Positions 48,001 through 63,000 of a DNA stretch of 64,000 nt are shown here, piece by piece; positions within the stretch are counted from its first letter, which is position 1; each line of letters begins with the position of its first letter. The translations under genes and the position numbers were made by a program. Below the pieces are notes generated by a model that was not told the origin of the DNA, did no database searches, and saw only the letters and a list, made by a program, of their open reading frames with translations. Origin of the DNA: Phylloscopus collybita (taxonomy: Eukaryota > Chordata > Aves > Passeriformes > Phylloscopidae); the NCBI GenBank assembly GCA_027886175.1, contig JAJNNQ010000040.1:28974001-29038000 (forward strand), in the 5' to 3' direction.

Positions 48001-51000
48001 TAAAAAAAAACCACCTTAAAACCAACTTACTGCTATTGAAGAAGCATTTTATAAGTATGATGATGTAGTTCTACATGAAAGGTGAATAAAAAGAGAAGCT
48101 TTACTTAGTTTTTTTGTAATTTCCCCTTTACAGAATTGTTTTAGTTCTTTAGTTCTGGTTAGTTCCGTGATCAAAATCACAGCTGATGTTTCAGATGAAG
48201 CATAGTGGAATTATATGCTTCATTAAATCAATTTGAATATGCTAATATATTTTTAAAGCAATGGCAAAGCCTGTTGTGAACTACTACATAATATATAATA
48301 CTGCATAACATATGGCCTAAAATTTATTTGAGCCTAAAAGCCAATAGTGTTAGAGTTTAATTTATATCTGGATGAAGAATGCCAAAAATTAGTAGTAAAT
48401 ACTTCTACTAGCATGAATCATTTTTGTACTATTAATTTATTAAAATAAATTACAAACCCAGAAGTTTTAGAAATTAATGCAATGGTATTTTTTAGTTACT
48501 GTGGAAACCTTAAAATATCTTTAATCAGGAGAAAATTGCTTTATGCCTGACTGGTTTGAAGCTAAGCTTGTCTCAACAATGATTCTGTTGGCTGCTGATG
48601 TGGAGCAGATGAAGAATAAATACAGGTAAGTATGAAATACCTTTTTTTACATTTCTGTCTTTTTCAATCCCCTCACTCCTGAAGGATCCAGTTGAAGCTG
48701 GGAAACCTGATGAACTTGGGAAGCTGTCCTCTTTTCTCTGTAGCCTTCCAATCAGCCTGATCATTCCTTAGGCCTTGTCCAACTGTTGCTGCAGGCATAC
48801 TGGGTAACATTCTAAAGATACTTAAGTGTCTTGGAAACTTGTCCTATTTATTTCCATAAGTAACTTCAGCACTTAAGGCAGATACTCAGAAGAAGACTTT
48901 CTTTTTAATTTTTGTTTTTGTGTAGTGGAAAAAGCAACATAGAGTGGATTGAACTAGAGGCTTTCTTGAACCCTCTTCTGGATGTCTTGATGAAACTTGG
49001 CAGTAATGCTTACATACCAACACTGAAAGCAGATAAAAGCCTTCAGCTTCTCTTGAAGTTATTGCAGACCCGTTGGTTAAAATGTTCCAATACGCAAGAT
49101 GGTTAGTGACATCTTCAGTCTACTGTGTCTTCTGTTCATTTTAGTCTTAACTACAGCTAAGCTGCTTAACTGTTTTATGGCTCTAGTGTCAAACTAATAA
49201 TAGCCTAGAAGTGGTAAATGTAAAAGTTGGCAATCTGGCGTGTCTATTACAAAACTTGGGCTGTGGGTCCAATCTTACAGGTGTCCTAAGGACTGGGAAT
49301 TGAGAATGTGGAAGCCTTCTGAGAAAGCAATTGTTATGCTTTAGGATTAGATTATCAGTTAAAATTTGAAGTGTGTGACTGTATTGCAAATATTTATAGG
49401 CCTATTCTTTGCAAATGATTCCATAAATCATTTAGACACTGTGGAAAGAAGTTACTACAGAAATCCAGGCCTGCTTAGTTGGCACAGGTTCAGCCAGAGT
49501 CTTCCCTGAGTGCATAAAGTGGTCCTGTTGGACATCCTGTTTTCTGAGTTGACTGGTGGGCTAGGAGGTGCTCACTGAAATACAAGCCTGGTGATCTGTC
49601 TGTCTGGGAGTGTTGGCCCCCCGCAGATGGAGCACTTCAACTTGTAGACCTTTCAGGAGAGTTTGAACAAAAACTATGATGTCCTTTTGAGAGAACTTGG
49701 TCAGTTTGTAACCAGAATAGACCTAAATGTTTTTTCCTGAGAGCAAATGAAAGTTTGCAGTATTATTTTCATTGAATTGGGATGCTGAATGGGACTAGGA
49801 GGGATCTTGGTGTTTGGTTTCTGCTCCCGCAGATAGTTTTGGGATTTTTTTCAGGGTGTTTGTAACATGGAATAGAAGAGTAGTTTTGGAATGGGGAGGC
49901 TCCGTATCTAGGCTCTTTTCTGTAACAAAAATAGATTCAGGTTATATATCCAGGTTTCATATATATGTCTAAATGCAGCCCCAAAATAAATGCCCACCCT
50001 CATTTTAGCAAGTGCTGCATACATTCAACCCCTCTGCCTCCTTAAATTTTAGTTGCTTGTGTGAAATACTGAGCACTAATTATGCAGGCTGTTGAAGTTC
50101 ATACTGGTGCATAGTCTCTGACTGTTGAACTGGCTTCCTTGAAATGAACTAAACTGGAAGAAACGTCCACTAAGCTAGCATTGTGCATTCAGCCTACAGC
50201 ACAAGGATAGAGCAAGCCTGAAGCAGAACCCTACAAAACACATGCAAGCGCATATTAGTTTTTTAGTATTAATAATAAATAATTTCCTTGTGTGCCTTAT
50301 TTCTTTATGTGCTTGCTAATGTACCTGCAGTGGATTGCTCCTGCTCTGGGAATTTTGACACCTGACATGGCACGTTGAGCTCTGCTAACAGAGTTCCAAA
50401 GGTATGGCAAGGCTGAGCACTGCAGTGTCCCCATCCTTTTGGAGGTCATCCCTAGAGGTGCTCCAGTTCAGCCCATCATCAGTCTTTTGAGAGGCTTTCT
50501 GAATTGCGTTGTAGTTCTACATTAAACAAGGATTACTTGTCTTAAAATTATTTTCTACAGTGTTTTTGTGCATCTCCTTCTGCACAGGAGAACCAAGTAA
50601 TTTTTTTTTCTGCAGCTGTGAATTGACTGAGGTGAGGGGTGGGGAGGTTGATGCTGTGTAATACTGAAGTTGTGTTTCTGTGTTGATTAAATGGGAGGTG
50701 AAAAGTCCTGTTCATCAAATGGAAAACAATAAAATGGTAGGGAGTAATAAAGGAATTTAACCTTGTAAAACAAAAATAATAACAAGTGGGAGAAGTTTTT
50801 TATTTAAGAATATTTTAATGGGGATAGGCATGCCTGAAATGCATGCTGAAATCATGAGCATTCTACAGTTCTTGCTGTCTAAACTGTTATCAGATTTCAT
50901 TATTTTAAACGGTAAGATTCTGTAATTATCTTTCGCTAGTGTTACAGAGCCACTGGTAATGAATTGGGTTTTATGTCCAACATGCTTATCTAAAGATTTT

Positions 51001-54000
51001 ATGTATATAAATTGCAGAAGAAGTTTTAGTGATTTGAGACTTAGGAAAAATGATGATAATCTGACATAATTAAACTGTTGGTTCTAAACAATTTTAGCAT
51101 TAGTTATGTAGTCCAATGAGCCATTTTAGTAGGGAATAATGAAAGTAAGTACAATATGTATTTGGAACTTCAGGAAATATTTCCCTTTGTATTTTTACTT
51201 TTTGAAGGTCTTCCATTTCATAATAGTTTTGCTACATGAAGTGTTACTCAGAGTCAGCTCCAGGAAAAAAAAGAGCAGCTGTAGCCCCTGGGTAATTCTT
51301 TTGCATACTGAAACTAATGACTGGTATTTTAAAACAAGGTGACCATGCAGAGTATTTTACTCCATTTTTATACTGAGATGTTATTTCCTTGGCTTTCAGC
51401 TAGCCCTTACCCTTGAAACACAGACTGAAGTGTGTTTGTGGTTAATGTTTTACCAGAGTGACCTACCTCCCTTGTGTATAAACTTATGTCTTTGTGAAAT
51501 GCAATGTACATGTGGTATGGTACACTTGGTAGCCAAGCCTTTCCTTGTGCAATACCACACTTTGTGTCATCATCTTGTATTTTCATTTACAATGTTAAGC
51601 CTGTTAATCTGGTAAGATTACACTATTTCCAGAGGTGAATTATTTCTAAATATCAAAAAAAAAACAGGCTAACAACCAGCAAGTCTCTAAAACCAATTTT
51701 CAAGTCTATAAATATTAGGAATGGGAAAGTGTATTTTGCTTAAATAAAGTTAATTGCTGGATATAAAAGCTTTTGGTTTTTATTAAAGACCAAGTTCATT
51801 AATAAGCTGTTTGTGCAGAGGGTTAGGAGTAGGACAGAAGTGTGCATTAAAAGTTGGAAAATTGGACTGTGGTCTTCTGGTCTTGTGTGGGTTATGGTTC
51901 ACTAATACATTGTGAATCTCAGGAAATAATATAATCTGGTTTGAGTCTTTCAGCCTTATGGCTTACACTGCAAAAGAGTACTGTTTTAAGTTGCTTTTAG
52001 GTATTTGAGTACTATTACTGTGTAGCTTTGTAAAATAAGTAAATCTGCATGGTATAATAAAATTCTTAAGGGAATTGTATTTCTGTATATATACTTTTTT
52101 TTCCCTCCACACAGATGAAGTACTGTTCTTTATCTGGAAATCTCTTGTGACACCTGTGGAGAGTATTCTTGAATTTATTCTCCGACGGCTTACTACCAAT
52201 GAGTTAAGCACTGTAAGTAATGATTATGAGACAGTGTGGTTTTGCTTGTTAATTTGATTTACCAGTGTTCCTGAAGTTCATGTAAAATCTTCAAACACCT
52301 AGAAAGTCAATTTGCATAGAAAGATTTCCATTAGCTTTTTTGAATGGGCACGGTAAGAAGGAAAAAAACGTGTCTTCACAAGTAGTGTTTAGTGTCTGTA
52401 GTCTGCATTTCTTGTTTCTTTTTAAGTCTAAAGAAGTAGTAAGAAATCCTGAGTATCATATACTGCAGAATATCTACTAGTATAGCTGTGGACATCACTT
52501 GTTAGGTGTTTGGAGACTTCTAGTACTTGGCCTGGTTATCATCTTATTTGACTATCTTACACTGTTTGCTCAATGATGTGCCCAGTGGTTTAAGTTTCTA
52601 TCCCAAAGAAACGTGAGACTTTTTAAGCAAAGCAAGTTACAGTTGAATCAGGAGAATGGCATCTGAAAGTCAGTTTTTAAGATTTAGAAGTTAATAACCT
52701 CCTGCAAACAAACCCCAGAATTAAAAGTTGTTGGATTGCAATGACAGTTGTAGTTTTCCTTCTGCTGTCATTGTTACCAGTAGTTTTCTTCCTGATTTCC
52801 TGTTTGATTTTCCTCTAACTGATTCGGATTGTGGTTGTTTCCTCACTTTTAGGTTGGCGACCTCGAGCGTTGTGATCTGTACTTGGCTTTAATTCCAGAG
52901 ACAGTGAATTTGTGCTTGAAAGTCAACTGGAAGAAAATGCCATCTATCAAGAATTTCCTTTCATCCCTGATAAATGCATCTATTCGTAATCTTCAGGAGA
53001 GAACTTCTGGAAAGGTAATTTAACATTATTTACAACAATAAATATTAATACAGAACAAGCCAATAAGTAGTAATTAAAATATATGCTAATGTAATACTTA
53101 GATTCTGAATTAATAATTATATAGACGTACTATAAACATAAGTTAATATACAATTATTTATTTCTATTGTGATATTTAGAATGTATAATAATATATGATG
53201 TGAAATCAAATAATAGTTTATGTGAATGTGTACATGCCTATATGTTCCCTAACATATATGTCTTTATTCGTTAGTGTAATACAAATGTATAGTATTTGTA
53301 GCTAAGATTTTCAGTACTTTGATTTTTCATGTTGTATTATTTAGAAGTCTGTATAGCTAAATCTAAAGTTCTTACTGTAATCATGAACTATGTACTCAGA
53401 GGCTAATCTTACTGATCAAGTAACGATTAAATGAAGGTATCTTTTGTGTTTTGATGACTTCAAACCTCGAACATACAGAGGAAGAGAAACTCCAGAACCC
53501 AGCTTTGCTTTGGTGTTTTCATATAGTTATGTTGATTGACCCATAGTTCTATGTTAGGCTACTATATCTGAAATAGATAAGTGTTCAAAAGGCAAAGAAA
53601 TATTAATAACTTCTGTGGAAAAAAAAGGAGATTTGAGCTAAGATTTGTTGGGCGGTATAAACGTTGGTCTTATTATTTGGTATTTGTTCAAGAACAGTTT
53701 ATAACACCTTAGAAGTTTGTAAGTATTTGATTAGCTGGGTTTGCATTTTAAGGGAGCAAAGAACAATACTTAATTATATTTTTCCTTCATTAATGTGAAT
53801 TATATACTTTTTCCAGTAGTTTCAAAGTAAACGTTTTCTGTTCAAACTTAGTGCTCATTGGGGGCCTTTGCCAACTTACTTTGAATTCAGGGGAATTATA
53901 TTTTCATGATGGTTTCTTCAGCTGCGCATACAGTACCTCTTCAGTTTGAGAGGGAAGAAGAAAATTCTGAGTAATTACAGATGAGAAAAGTCTTTTCTGT

Positions 54001-57000
54001 GCTCTAGACAGTCAAGCATAACTTGGAGATATTTAAAAAACATCAAAGTGTTCTTACTGCACAGGCATTATATGCTTACTGGTTTTTTTAATGTGAATTT
54101 AAACTACATGCCTCTTTGAATATATGTGTTTATCACACAAAATAACCATGGCATGGTTGTGATCTTTTGGGTGCTTGGAGGAGCTACTGTGTAACATTCC
54201 GAATTCCCACTGTCGGGTTTCTGATTAACTGGACCCACATGTTTTTTCTAATTGCTCTCCTGCAAGGTGTATGAACTATTGCCTGGCAAGGTAGGAGTGT
54301 TCCATCACAGCCAAGCTGGCTGCATTTAGTGCTGAAGTGACTGTAACTTGGAAGATTTATACTTCTGTCAGTGCTTGTAACTTGTGAGCGATGGTGCTGA
54401 CCCAGCCCAAGCCAAGCTGTGTTAGGCACAGGGGAAGAAAATACAGAAGTGGAAGGATATGCAGTTGCTACCTTATGATGGTGATGCAAAGAGGAGGATT
54501 ATTATAAGTATGTTATTTATATCCTATGAGGGGAAGTTGGTGTGTGTATGTTCATTTGGTTTTACTTAGGAACCAAAAGTTAAGGAACAAATTAGAAAAG
54601 CAGCTAGCATGGCTTCACTTGCAGCTGTGTGTGAGATAATGGATGGGAAGCTGAAAGCGCACCTGGAATCTCTGCCTTCTGTGGATGCTCTGAAGAAATT
54701 CATTTCCTTTTCTCAATTCAATGAAGTATTAAAGAAGCCATCTTATATTGAAGAAAAAAATAGGTATGTCTTCTAAACTTCAGTAATTCTCTAGAATAAA
54801 CTTGACTAATGTGAAGCAGTGGTTAAGATGTTGGCTCTTCCGGTTCTTTGACAACTTCTTGTCAAGATAAAGAGGAAGAAATCTGTGTACAAACTGTTCA
54901 CTCAGTTGCTCTTTTGTCTTAAATCCAGGTTTTAGAAGATTAAAGCAGTTATAATTGATCAGACCAAAGGTTCTTTTGTTAAGTCCTCTAGTTCTGTGAA
55001 GCCAGAGCTAGCTATGAATGCTGCTTACCCTTAGGTCAGATTAAATATATATGTGCTGCAGAAAGCCATGACATGTACACAAGCATGTTTAAGTGTAAAT
55101 TATTTATTGTTCGGAAGGGAAACCCAGAGGAAGCCAGAGACCCAAAACCCAAATACTTGGGTAACAAAAAACCACAGCCAGCACATAGTGATGTTTCCAC
55201 TGAATACTCTCACAGGTGTTTGACTAATGAGACTGACTAAGCCCATAATTGATTTTTTGCTTTTAAAAACCACTTCATTTTTAGATTCCTTTTCCATGTA
55301 CTTGTCCACTCTTGCCTTGAACTGTATAAATCTTAATACCTTGAAGTAGTACAGTGAGTTTGTACAGTTAAGCACTTCCTGGTGGAGTAGGAATGTGCAG
55401 GATAAATTTAACACAATTATTTATTTAAGAAAAGTGTTTTTTTCACAGCTTATGTGAAGAAAAGACATCTCAAGGATGGGGGAAAATTGTTGCACGCTAT
55501 GTTCATGACCAGTGGATTTGCCTCCGTTTTGTTTTAAATTCATTTGCAACACTGGCTCAGGGGTATGAAGAAACTTCAGTAATGTCACTATCTACAGTTG
55601 AAAGGTCAAAAGAACTTCTAGAGTCTGCGTTAGAAGCCCTATCTATTCTTCCTTCAGACCAAGTATTGCCTGTGTTTGACTGCATGAAAGTCCTTGTTCC
55701 CAAGGTAAAAGATAAACCTGCACAGTACTAATAGCTTTTTGGGTGTTTTTTTTTTTTTTTTTTTTTTTTTTTTTGTTTTTTTTTTGTTTTTTGTTTTTTT
55801 TTTTTTTTTTTTTTTTGTTTTGTTTTGTTTTGTTTTTTTTTTTTGTTTTGTTTTTGGTTTTTTGTTTTTGGTTTTTTTTTTGGTTTTTTTTTTTTGTTAA
55901 ATGTAACACTTTTTATCTCTTTAATTACAGCTTCTGGACTCATCAGAGGCTCTCTGCATAGAAGCATTTGATTTGGCTTGGAAAATTATATCCTCTTTGA
56001 GCAACACACAGCTAATATTTTGGACCAATCTAAAAGCTTTTGTTCAGTTCATCTTTAATACTGAGGTTCTAGCTGTTGCTGCAAGTGCAAAAGGTCAAGC
56101 ATATACCAAAATAAAAGAGGTCAGTTTCAAGGATTCTTTTTAAGAAGGGAATGTAAATTTTGTCTGGATGTAAAAATGTATTTTACATTTTATTTTCCCT
56201 TCAGCTATTGTTGTGAATTTTTCATTTCTGAAAAAGGCCAGGTTTGAGAGTGTTAAGATAAAAGACCTGAGACTAAGACTGAAGATAAACAAATATATTA
56301 CTTGTTCTTGTGGTACAGAAAATGAAGAGTCGTATGTCTTTGATTTTTAGACGCTTCAGTAGCTTCTGCCTGCAGTAAAATTAGTTTTTTAATTTATTTT
56401 TTTACATAAAATTCCTCTTGACTGTTTAGGATTTGACACCTGAACTGTCACAAACTATTATAATTCTGGGAAAATTATGCCTTTTTCTAATAGTTTACTC
56501 TTCATGAAAATGCTGTCTTAGACAAAAAGTTACAACATGAAAATTTTGTAGATGCTATTGACTAAAAACATTTTTACTGCTTCTTTAAAGGCTTCTTTTC
56601 ATCTGATGATTAAGGTGTAGAAAACAAAACACACGCAGTCACCTTAGAGTTCAGTTTAATACTGTGTGGAATACCTGCTTCCAGAGTCAAGTAGAAAAAT
56701 ACCATCTTTATTCTTCTTTTGTAAGATTTATGCAGCTGCCACAACTCCAAGAGTTCTTGCCAATGTCATAGTGTTCTTTTTTTAATTAGGTCCAGAAAAC
56801 TGTATTCACTACTGGGATGTTGGTTCCTATTGGCTTTATACGCTGCAAAGTTGTTAGCTATTTCTTTCTACCTAATCTTTCTTGGGGAATTTTTTCTTTT
56901 TCTTTTTTTTTTTTTTTTTTCCTCTAAGCTTAGTGCAAAACAGTCCACAGTGTGTGCAAGATTTCAACTAGGGCAGTAATACATTGTGAATTATCTACTA

Positions 57001-60000
57001 ATATATTTGCTGAGATTTACTACCACATGTGCTGCTTTGTGCTTAGCACAAAAATCACACTAGGAGGGGTTGCAGTTTTGCTTTGAAGTCATCATAAGTA
57101 GCCCTGTCCTGGTGTCACATCCATAACTGTAAGTAACAGCAAATGTCGCAGATTTATTTTCAGCCCAGACACACCAAAATTATTTTTAATAAGATACAGA
57201 AAAATGGACGCTTCCTAGCTTTCTAAAACTGCTGTGATATATCCGTATTAGCCTTAAAGACCTTGAAATGTAGTCCAATTAATTTTTCTCTTAATTTTTT
57301 TTTTTTAATTTTGCTTCAAATGAATGTTACCGTTCTCTAATTTAAACACTTTCCATTTGTAGTCTCCCTTTGGACCCAAGCCAAAATAAGATATGTATGT
57401 AAAGATGGTTAATTATCTCTTCTGTTGTAGAAGTTGGTTGGCTTTTACTTTTAATATCTGTAACAGCTAATTGTATGCTCAGTGTTGTAATAACTGATGA
57501 ACCATAGCTAGTATTTTATTTTTCTTGATCTTAAAGCTTGTTTAAATTCTGAGAATTACTGCCTTAACTTCAGCATTAGTATTTCAAGCATTATGTAAGG
57601 TGTATTTTGCCAATGTTGAGAGTGTTGAGTCCGTGTGACAGCTATCCCATTGTCTGCAGTGGGACATACCATGACAGCAGGCATCAAGGAGCTAATGAAG
57701 GTCTCCTATTCTCAACAAAGGGCATCTGGTCGAACCACCTTCTGCCCCTTCATAAGAAAATGAAGATAAAGTTCCCAAGCAAGTGCCTACTTATGTATAT
57801 TCTTATTCCAGTCCTCGGCAGTCCCTGTTGCCATTGACCCACTCTGCAATGGCTGTGTAGTTGTAGATAAAGAGAAGAAAAAAATGGAACTGCCTGATGT
57901 TGATTTATCACAGAAGCACAATTTTAATTTTGTCCACCACAGTGCACTCTGTCTTTTTAATAGTTGGAAGGGGTGGAACAAAGGGGTATTTTTCAGTCAA
58001 AAAAGGGAATATTGCTATGGTAATATCGAGAAGGGCTTCCGCAGAAGGTACTCAGAGCACTGTGTTCTTTAGCTTAATTTCTTTTGCTACATGCTTCTTA
58101 ATGCTTTGTGATCATTCATATGTTAATTATGCTAGAGCTTAAATACCTTAAATTTCTTTCATGTGTGCTGAGCTTTTATTGTATTAGTGAAACAGCTGAA
58201 AAAAATTTCAAGATTGAATAATGCATAGTAAATGCTGTGCTGCTTCCCCACAGGTGAAACAACAGCTCAATTCTGGAATTACTAGGAAAGTTACAGTGCC
58301 TGTCTTTGCACTAGAAAATAGGTTTGAATTTGGTAAAAACCCCACATGCTTCTAGTGTGGAGCTTTCTTTCCAGCAAGTGTTTCTTTAGACTGCATTTGC
58401 AGTATTTCAGTTTTAAGTTCTTTGTGAGCTTAAGAAGCTTCTTGGTGCTTTAATGCTTAGCGATTCAGAATAACGTTCTGCATTCCTGTCAAAGAATTGT
58501 CACATTATCAAAACTATCATTTCAATGCAGGAAGTAAAGCAGCTTTGTCTATTAGGAGCTGTTACACCTTCTGAAAAACCATTTTCATGGGCAGCTCTAA
58601 CTGATGTCTAAAAAGGAATTCTTAGAAAGCTTTACCTAATTCTTACCTAAGCCTTACCTGCTCATTCTGCATCTCCCTGTCCTCTCCCAAATGCTTGCAA
58701 TTTCTTAGAAAAAAATTTACTTTGTAAGTGAAATTTTCTCTTGCACTTATTCTAAGGAAAGGAAAGAAATATTTGGGGGCCATTTTTCTTGTTTCATTTT
58801 TCTTCTTTTTGGAGAAGCTTTAGATAGCAGTTTCAAATATCATAAATATGCCCTCCTTAAAAAAAAAGTAAATGGTACAAAGACATTTTGCGCTTTAACT
58901 TAAATACGAACTTTGACATGAATGTAATCCTCCTTAAAGAGCAGAACTAGTGATATGGCTACTTAAGTAAAAATTTTGCTTAATGTTTGATTTTCTTTTT
59001 CTAAATTGGTAAGGATTGATTAAAACATGAAGTTCGTGCTCATGAAGTAAGCCCTGGCTCATTTGTTCCACTTACCAGGAGATTTGTTTAACATATCTGG
59101 GCATTATATCTGTTTAAGCAAAGACCAGTTCTGGTTTTTGTTAACTTAAGCATATACTGGACTAGTTGTTGCCTGTTCACCTGCTCTTACAATCAGGGAA
59201 TTATAAATAGATTGAAGATGGCATTAACCTTAGCAGAGATAGGATGCAAAAGACCAGGAGATCTATTAAAATAGACATCACTGCAATTTTATTCTAATAT
59301 ATCTGACACTTCTGAAAATTAGGTTTTGAATCTTTTGTTTCTTGTTTACAGATAATTTTCAAGCTCATAGATCTGTCCACTACAAAGACTGGAGTCTTCA
59401 ATGTAGTCCTTAGTCATTGTTGTCAGTCTTGGATATTTCCCACTGTTGATGAGAGAAGTGCCTTGACAAATGCTTTCTTAAATGCTGGAAGTTATAGTGA
59501 ACTTATCACTGAGGCTTGTATCTTTGGAACTGTGTTTAGGAGAGATCAAAGGTATAAAAAAAAATCTTTGTGATTTCTATTTGACAATTTTGGTTTTTTT
59601 TGTTTTTGTTTCTTTTAAACTTTGAGGTAACTATTGAAAAACTGAAAATGGGTTTTGTATGTTATTCTGCTAATTTTGTTGCTTTGTCTTCTTTCGTCTC
59701 TGAAGACACATTCAGGATGTGCATGCATTCATAGAAAATCTTGGAGAAAAATGTGCAGCAAATGTTGTTACAGAAAGGTAATGCTTTTGAGGATGCATCT
59801 TACAGTACTTGGTGTGAATTGTGTCTGTTTCTTGGTTGATGCTCTGATAGGAAAGACACTGATTTTGAAGTCAGCTCAGTCATAGAATATCATGAGCTGG
59901 AAGGCACCCACAAGGAATATATTCATAACCTTTTAAAATACTGGTAAAAGGGTTGTACATCACACTGTATTCATAATTCAAATACAAATTGTAGTAAAAT

Positions 60001-63000
60001 GGATTTTCAGGAAAATATATCCTACTTGTTAATCTGACTGTGGCTGAAATAACTACTTCCTCATTGTCTCACCTCAATAAAGTAAAACTTTTTAAGATGC
60101 TGAGCTAATATATACCTTGTCAGTGTAAGTAAGACAGTTAAGAAACTCAGGTTTTAATGCATCCAGATTTTCAGCTTGGCTTTTTAACACTGGATGCAAG
60201 CCCTTTTTGTGTGTGTACTGCCCAAAGGCTCTGCCTCCAGCCTTTGAAATGGGGATGTTAGCTACTGGATTGTTGAATTTTTTTTAGGTTTCACTCCCAT
60301 TTTTACTCAGTGGAAGAAAGTCAGAGAAGAAATTCTGTCACTTTTTTGTGTTTTCAGAAATGGTAGTGGTTTATATAACCTGAGCTTTTAAAAAATTCTA
60401 CTGCAAAAGTTCACTACTCCTGTATTCTCTCCCAAGAGCTTTTTGGTAATGATATCTTCTTGTGATGGTCTGCAGCTGTCACAACCTATAATGTCATTAA
60501 TTTTACTTTTGCCATTAAGTGTTCTTCTAGATGTCTGTAGTTAACTGATAGGAATAAAGCGTTGTTTGGGACTAGATATTTGACCAAACTGTAAGCATAA
60601 ATTAGTTGTTAAAAGATTACAGTTTACAGGCACAAAATTTCAAAAGCTTTCTGCTACAACTTTTTCTCTGAAAAAAAATTTAAACACCTAAGTGCTACTA
60701 AAGAACTCTAGATAGACTCAGGGTCAGGTTGTGAACCTGATATTAATTATTTTCATCGCCAACAATGAACAGATTTTAAAATTCCAGTTCTGGGTATTTG
60801 CATATTGCCTCACTGTAGACAACTTGATGGCTGTATGTTCAAGATGATGTTTGGTCTTTTTTTATAATTTAGGAATTATCTTTATGTCTAAACAAGTAGA
60901 GTTAGATTTTTATTTTTATTAACACTTCACAGTACATATCGAGATGATCATTATGTTCGCATTTGTGCTGTTAAGTTTCTGTGCTTGTTGGATGGATCAA
61001 ATATCTTGCATAAAACATTCATGGAAGACATTTTCATCAAACTACTTGATAAGGTAAAATTAATTTCTCGTGGTATATAAATGTAGTGTTAGTACAATTA
61101 GTAAAATGCAAAATATTCACAGTTGACAGGATGCATTTAAGGTTGTTTGTGTAGCCTCTCCAGATTTGCCAAGTGATATGTCTTCCTTCATTTTGAGAAA
61201 GAAGTTAATTCGACCAAAAGAATAAAAATTGCCTTTTAACAGTTCTCTCTTTTTAGTGGCTATTTTGGCTTCCCGCAACATTATCCAAATTGTAACCGTT
61301 GTTCCATTAAGAATCTTCCTTTTGGCTTCATTCTGAAGCACTGCATTTCACTTCAACCATTGCAGACTACCTCTTAAATTGAGAGAGCTGTTGTCTCCTT
61401 AGAACACCTTTATAGATGGAAATAATGGAGAAGGCTGGGGTCCAATTTTCATTTATATCATAGCTGCTTATGCATTGGCAGGAGTCTAAAGTCAGTGGTA
61501 AATTACTGCAGCTGCTGTTAGAACCTCACCTATTATACATTCTGGCACTGTTGAATCCTGCTTTTGTCTGAAAAACTTGGAATGGGTGGGTCCCTCATTC
61601 CTTCCGTTTAAGTACTGCAGAAAAATTATTAATATTTATGTTGTGACATTGACCAAGCAGGGAAAAGTGAGCTTTAGAAGATATTTGCTTACTTTATTAT
61701 TTAATTATAAGCTTCAGAATTTAATTCTTAATAAATAAAGTAAATGAATTTTCCTAAGGTTATGTTCAGGAAATGTGTATTTACACGCATTCAAATTTAA
61801 AGGAAGAATGGGCAATAAACCTTTCCATATTCTTTTAGGATGAACTGGTGTCCAGATCTAGAACACGCTATTATGCAAACTCTTTGCAGCATAGAATTAA
61901 AAACCGGGTTTGGCAGACACTCTTAGTTCTTCTCCCGAAGCTTAACCAGGTATTGCTCTTTACTATTAATTTTTAAATGAATAAATGAACAAGTACCTAC
62001 TTTCAAGACCTAATTTGGTGTTATGGAAGCTGCATATGTTAAATTACAGCAGGGTATAAAGGCATGTAGCCTGTAACTGATGTGGAAGTTCTGTGTTGCA
62101 GAAGTTTTTTGTAGTTTCATTCTTTCAGTCTGAAATCATGAATTTATCATGCATTTCCAGAGGACACTGGAAACTGATTCTTAGATTTGTGAATTCTAGG
62201 AGGCCAGATTGTTCCTGTTAAAGCTAGCTAAAAGTTTGTACTGACTGATTGAAAGCTTTTCACTTAGTAAAAGTGTTGCTACTTTATGTACAGTCAAGAA
62301 ATTGACAAGTGTTACTTTCATCAAATGCTGCTTCATAAGAAAATATTTGAAAAGTATAATTAAGAAATTAGATGGTTTTAAAATGTTTTAATTTGCATGA
62401 TAAAATATATATCTAATATTATGATAAAGGTGAGAATGTTCTTTTTTTTTTTTCTTCATGGAAATAACCTTAACGATGTACTAAAGGATTGCCTGATTTT
62501 GTTTTCTCAGAATTTTTTGTGTGGAACTCTTGACAGAATTTTTCAGGCTGGATTCAGTAACAATCAGGCATCTGTGAAATACTTCATAGAATGGATGGTT
62601 ATTTTGAGTCTACATAAATATCCCAAATTCCTTGATAAATTCTGGGATTGCTTTTGCTATGTAAGTAAGACTTTGGCATTCACTTGAAGAGTAATTTTAA
62701 CACAGAAGGTGCAGTTTGTCATCCCATACCTTACTTTCTGTGTATTCCAGTCTTCCTTTAAAAGCTGCAACTTTGGGCTGTTGAGGAGCTTAACTTGGAA
62801 GTGAGTTATACTTCCGAGCAATACTCTGAGACACTTAGAAATTCGTGACCTAAAAATGGCCAAAGAAAAGTCGGTTCCTCCTGTTGAGAGATTTCCTTTT
62901 ATGATGTTTTATTCTGGGCAGAGTAGAGCTGGCATAGTGAGTCAGAGTAGTCCGATATAAGAGCCACCAGGATCACATGGACACCCTAGATCCTGAGTCT

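Larger units (their letters stand above)
52213..55448 (+). other. TARBP1 introns 13-15 (640, 1555, 685 bp)
   Basis: The three introns occupy 52213-52852, 53015-54569 and 54764-55448. Intron 14 starts with a very AT-rich stretch (about 53015-53320) and has a GC-richer part near 54180-54500 without recognisable content. No nested gene or element is supported. Confidence 0.65.
59921..62510 (+). other. TARBP1 introns 19-21, remaining sequence
   Basis: Intron 19 (59778-60932), intron 20 (61054-61838) and intron 21 (61950-62510) surround exons 20 and 21. Apart from the CR1 scrap in intron 19 they hold AT-rich unique sequence, with nothing else recognised. Confidence 0.65.

Noticed and set aside
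55643..55967. Lys/Asn/Gln- and Phe-rich frames at the T/G tract
   Set aside because: They are translations of the simple repeat in TARBP1 intron 16.
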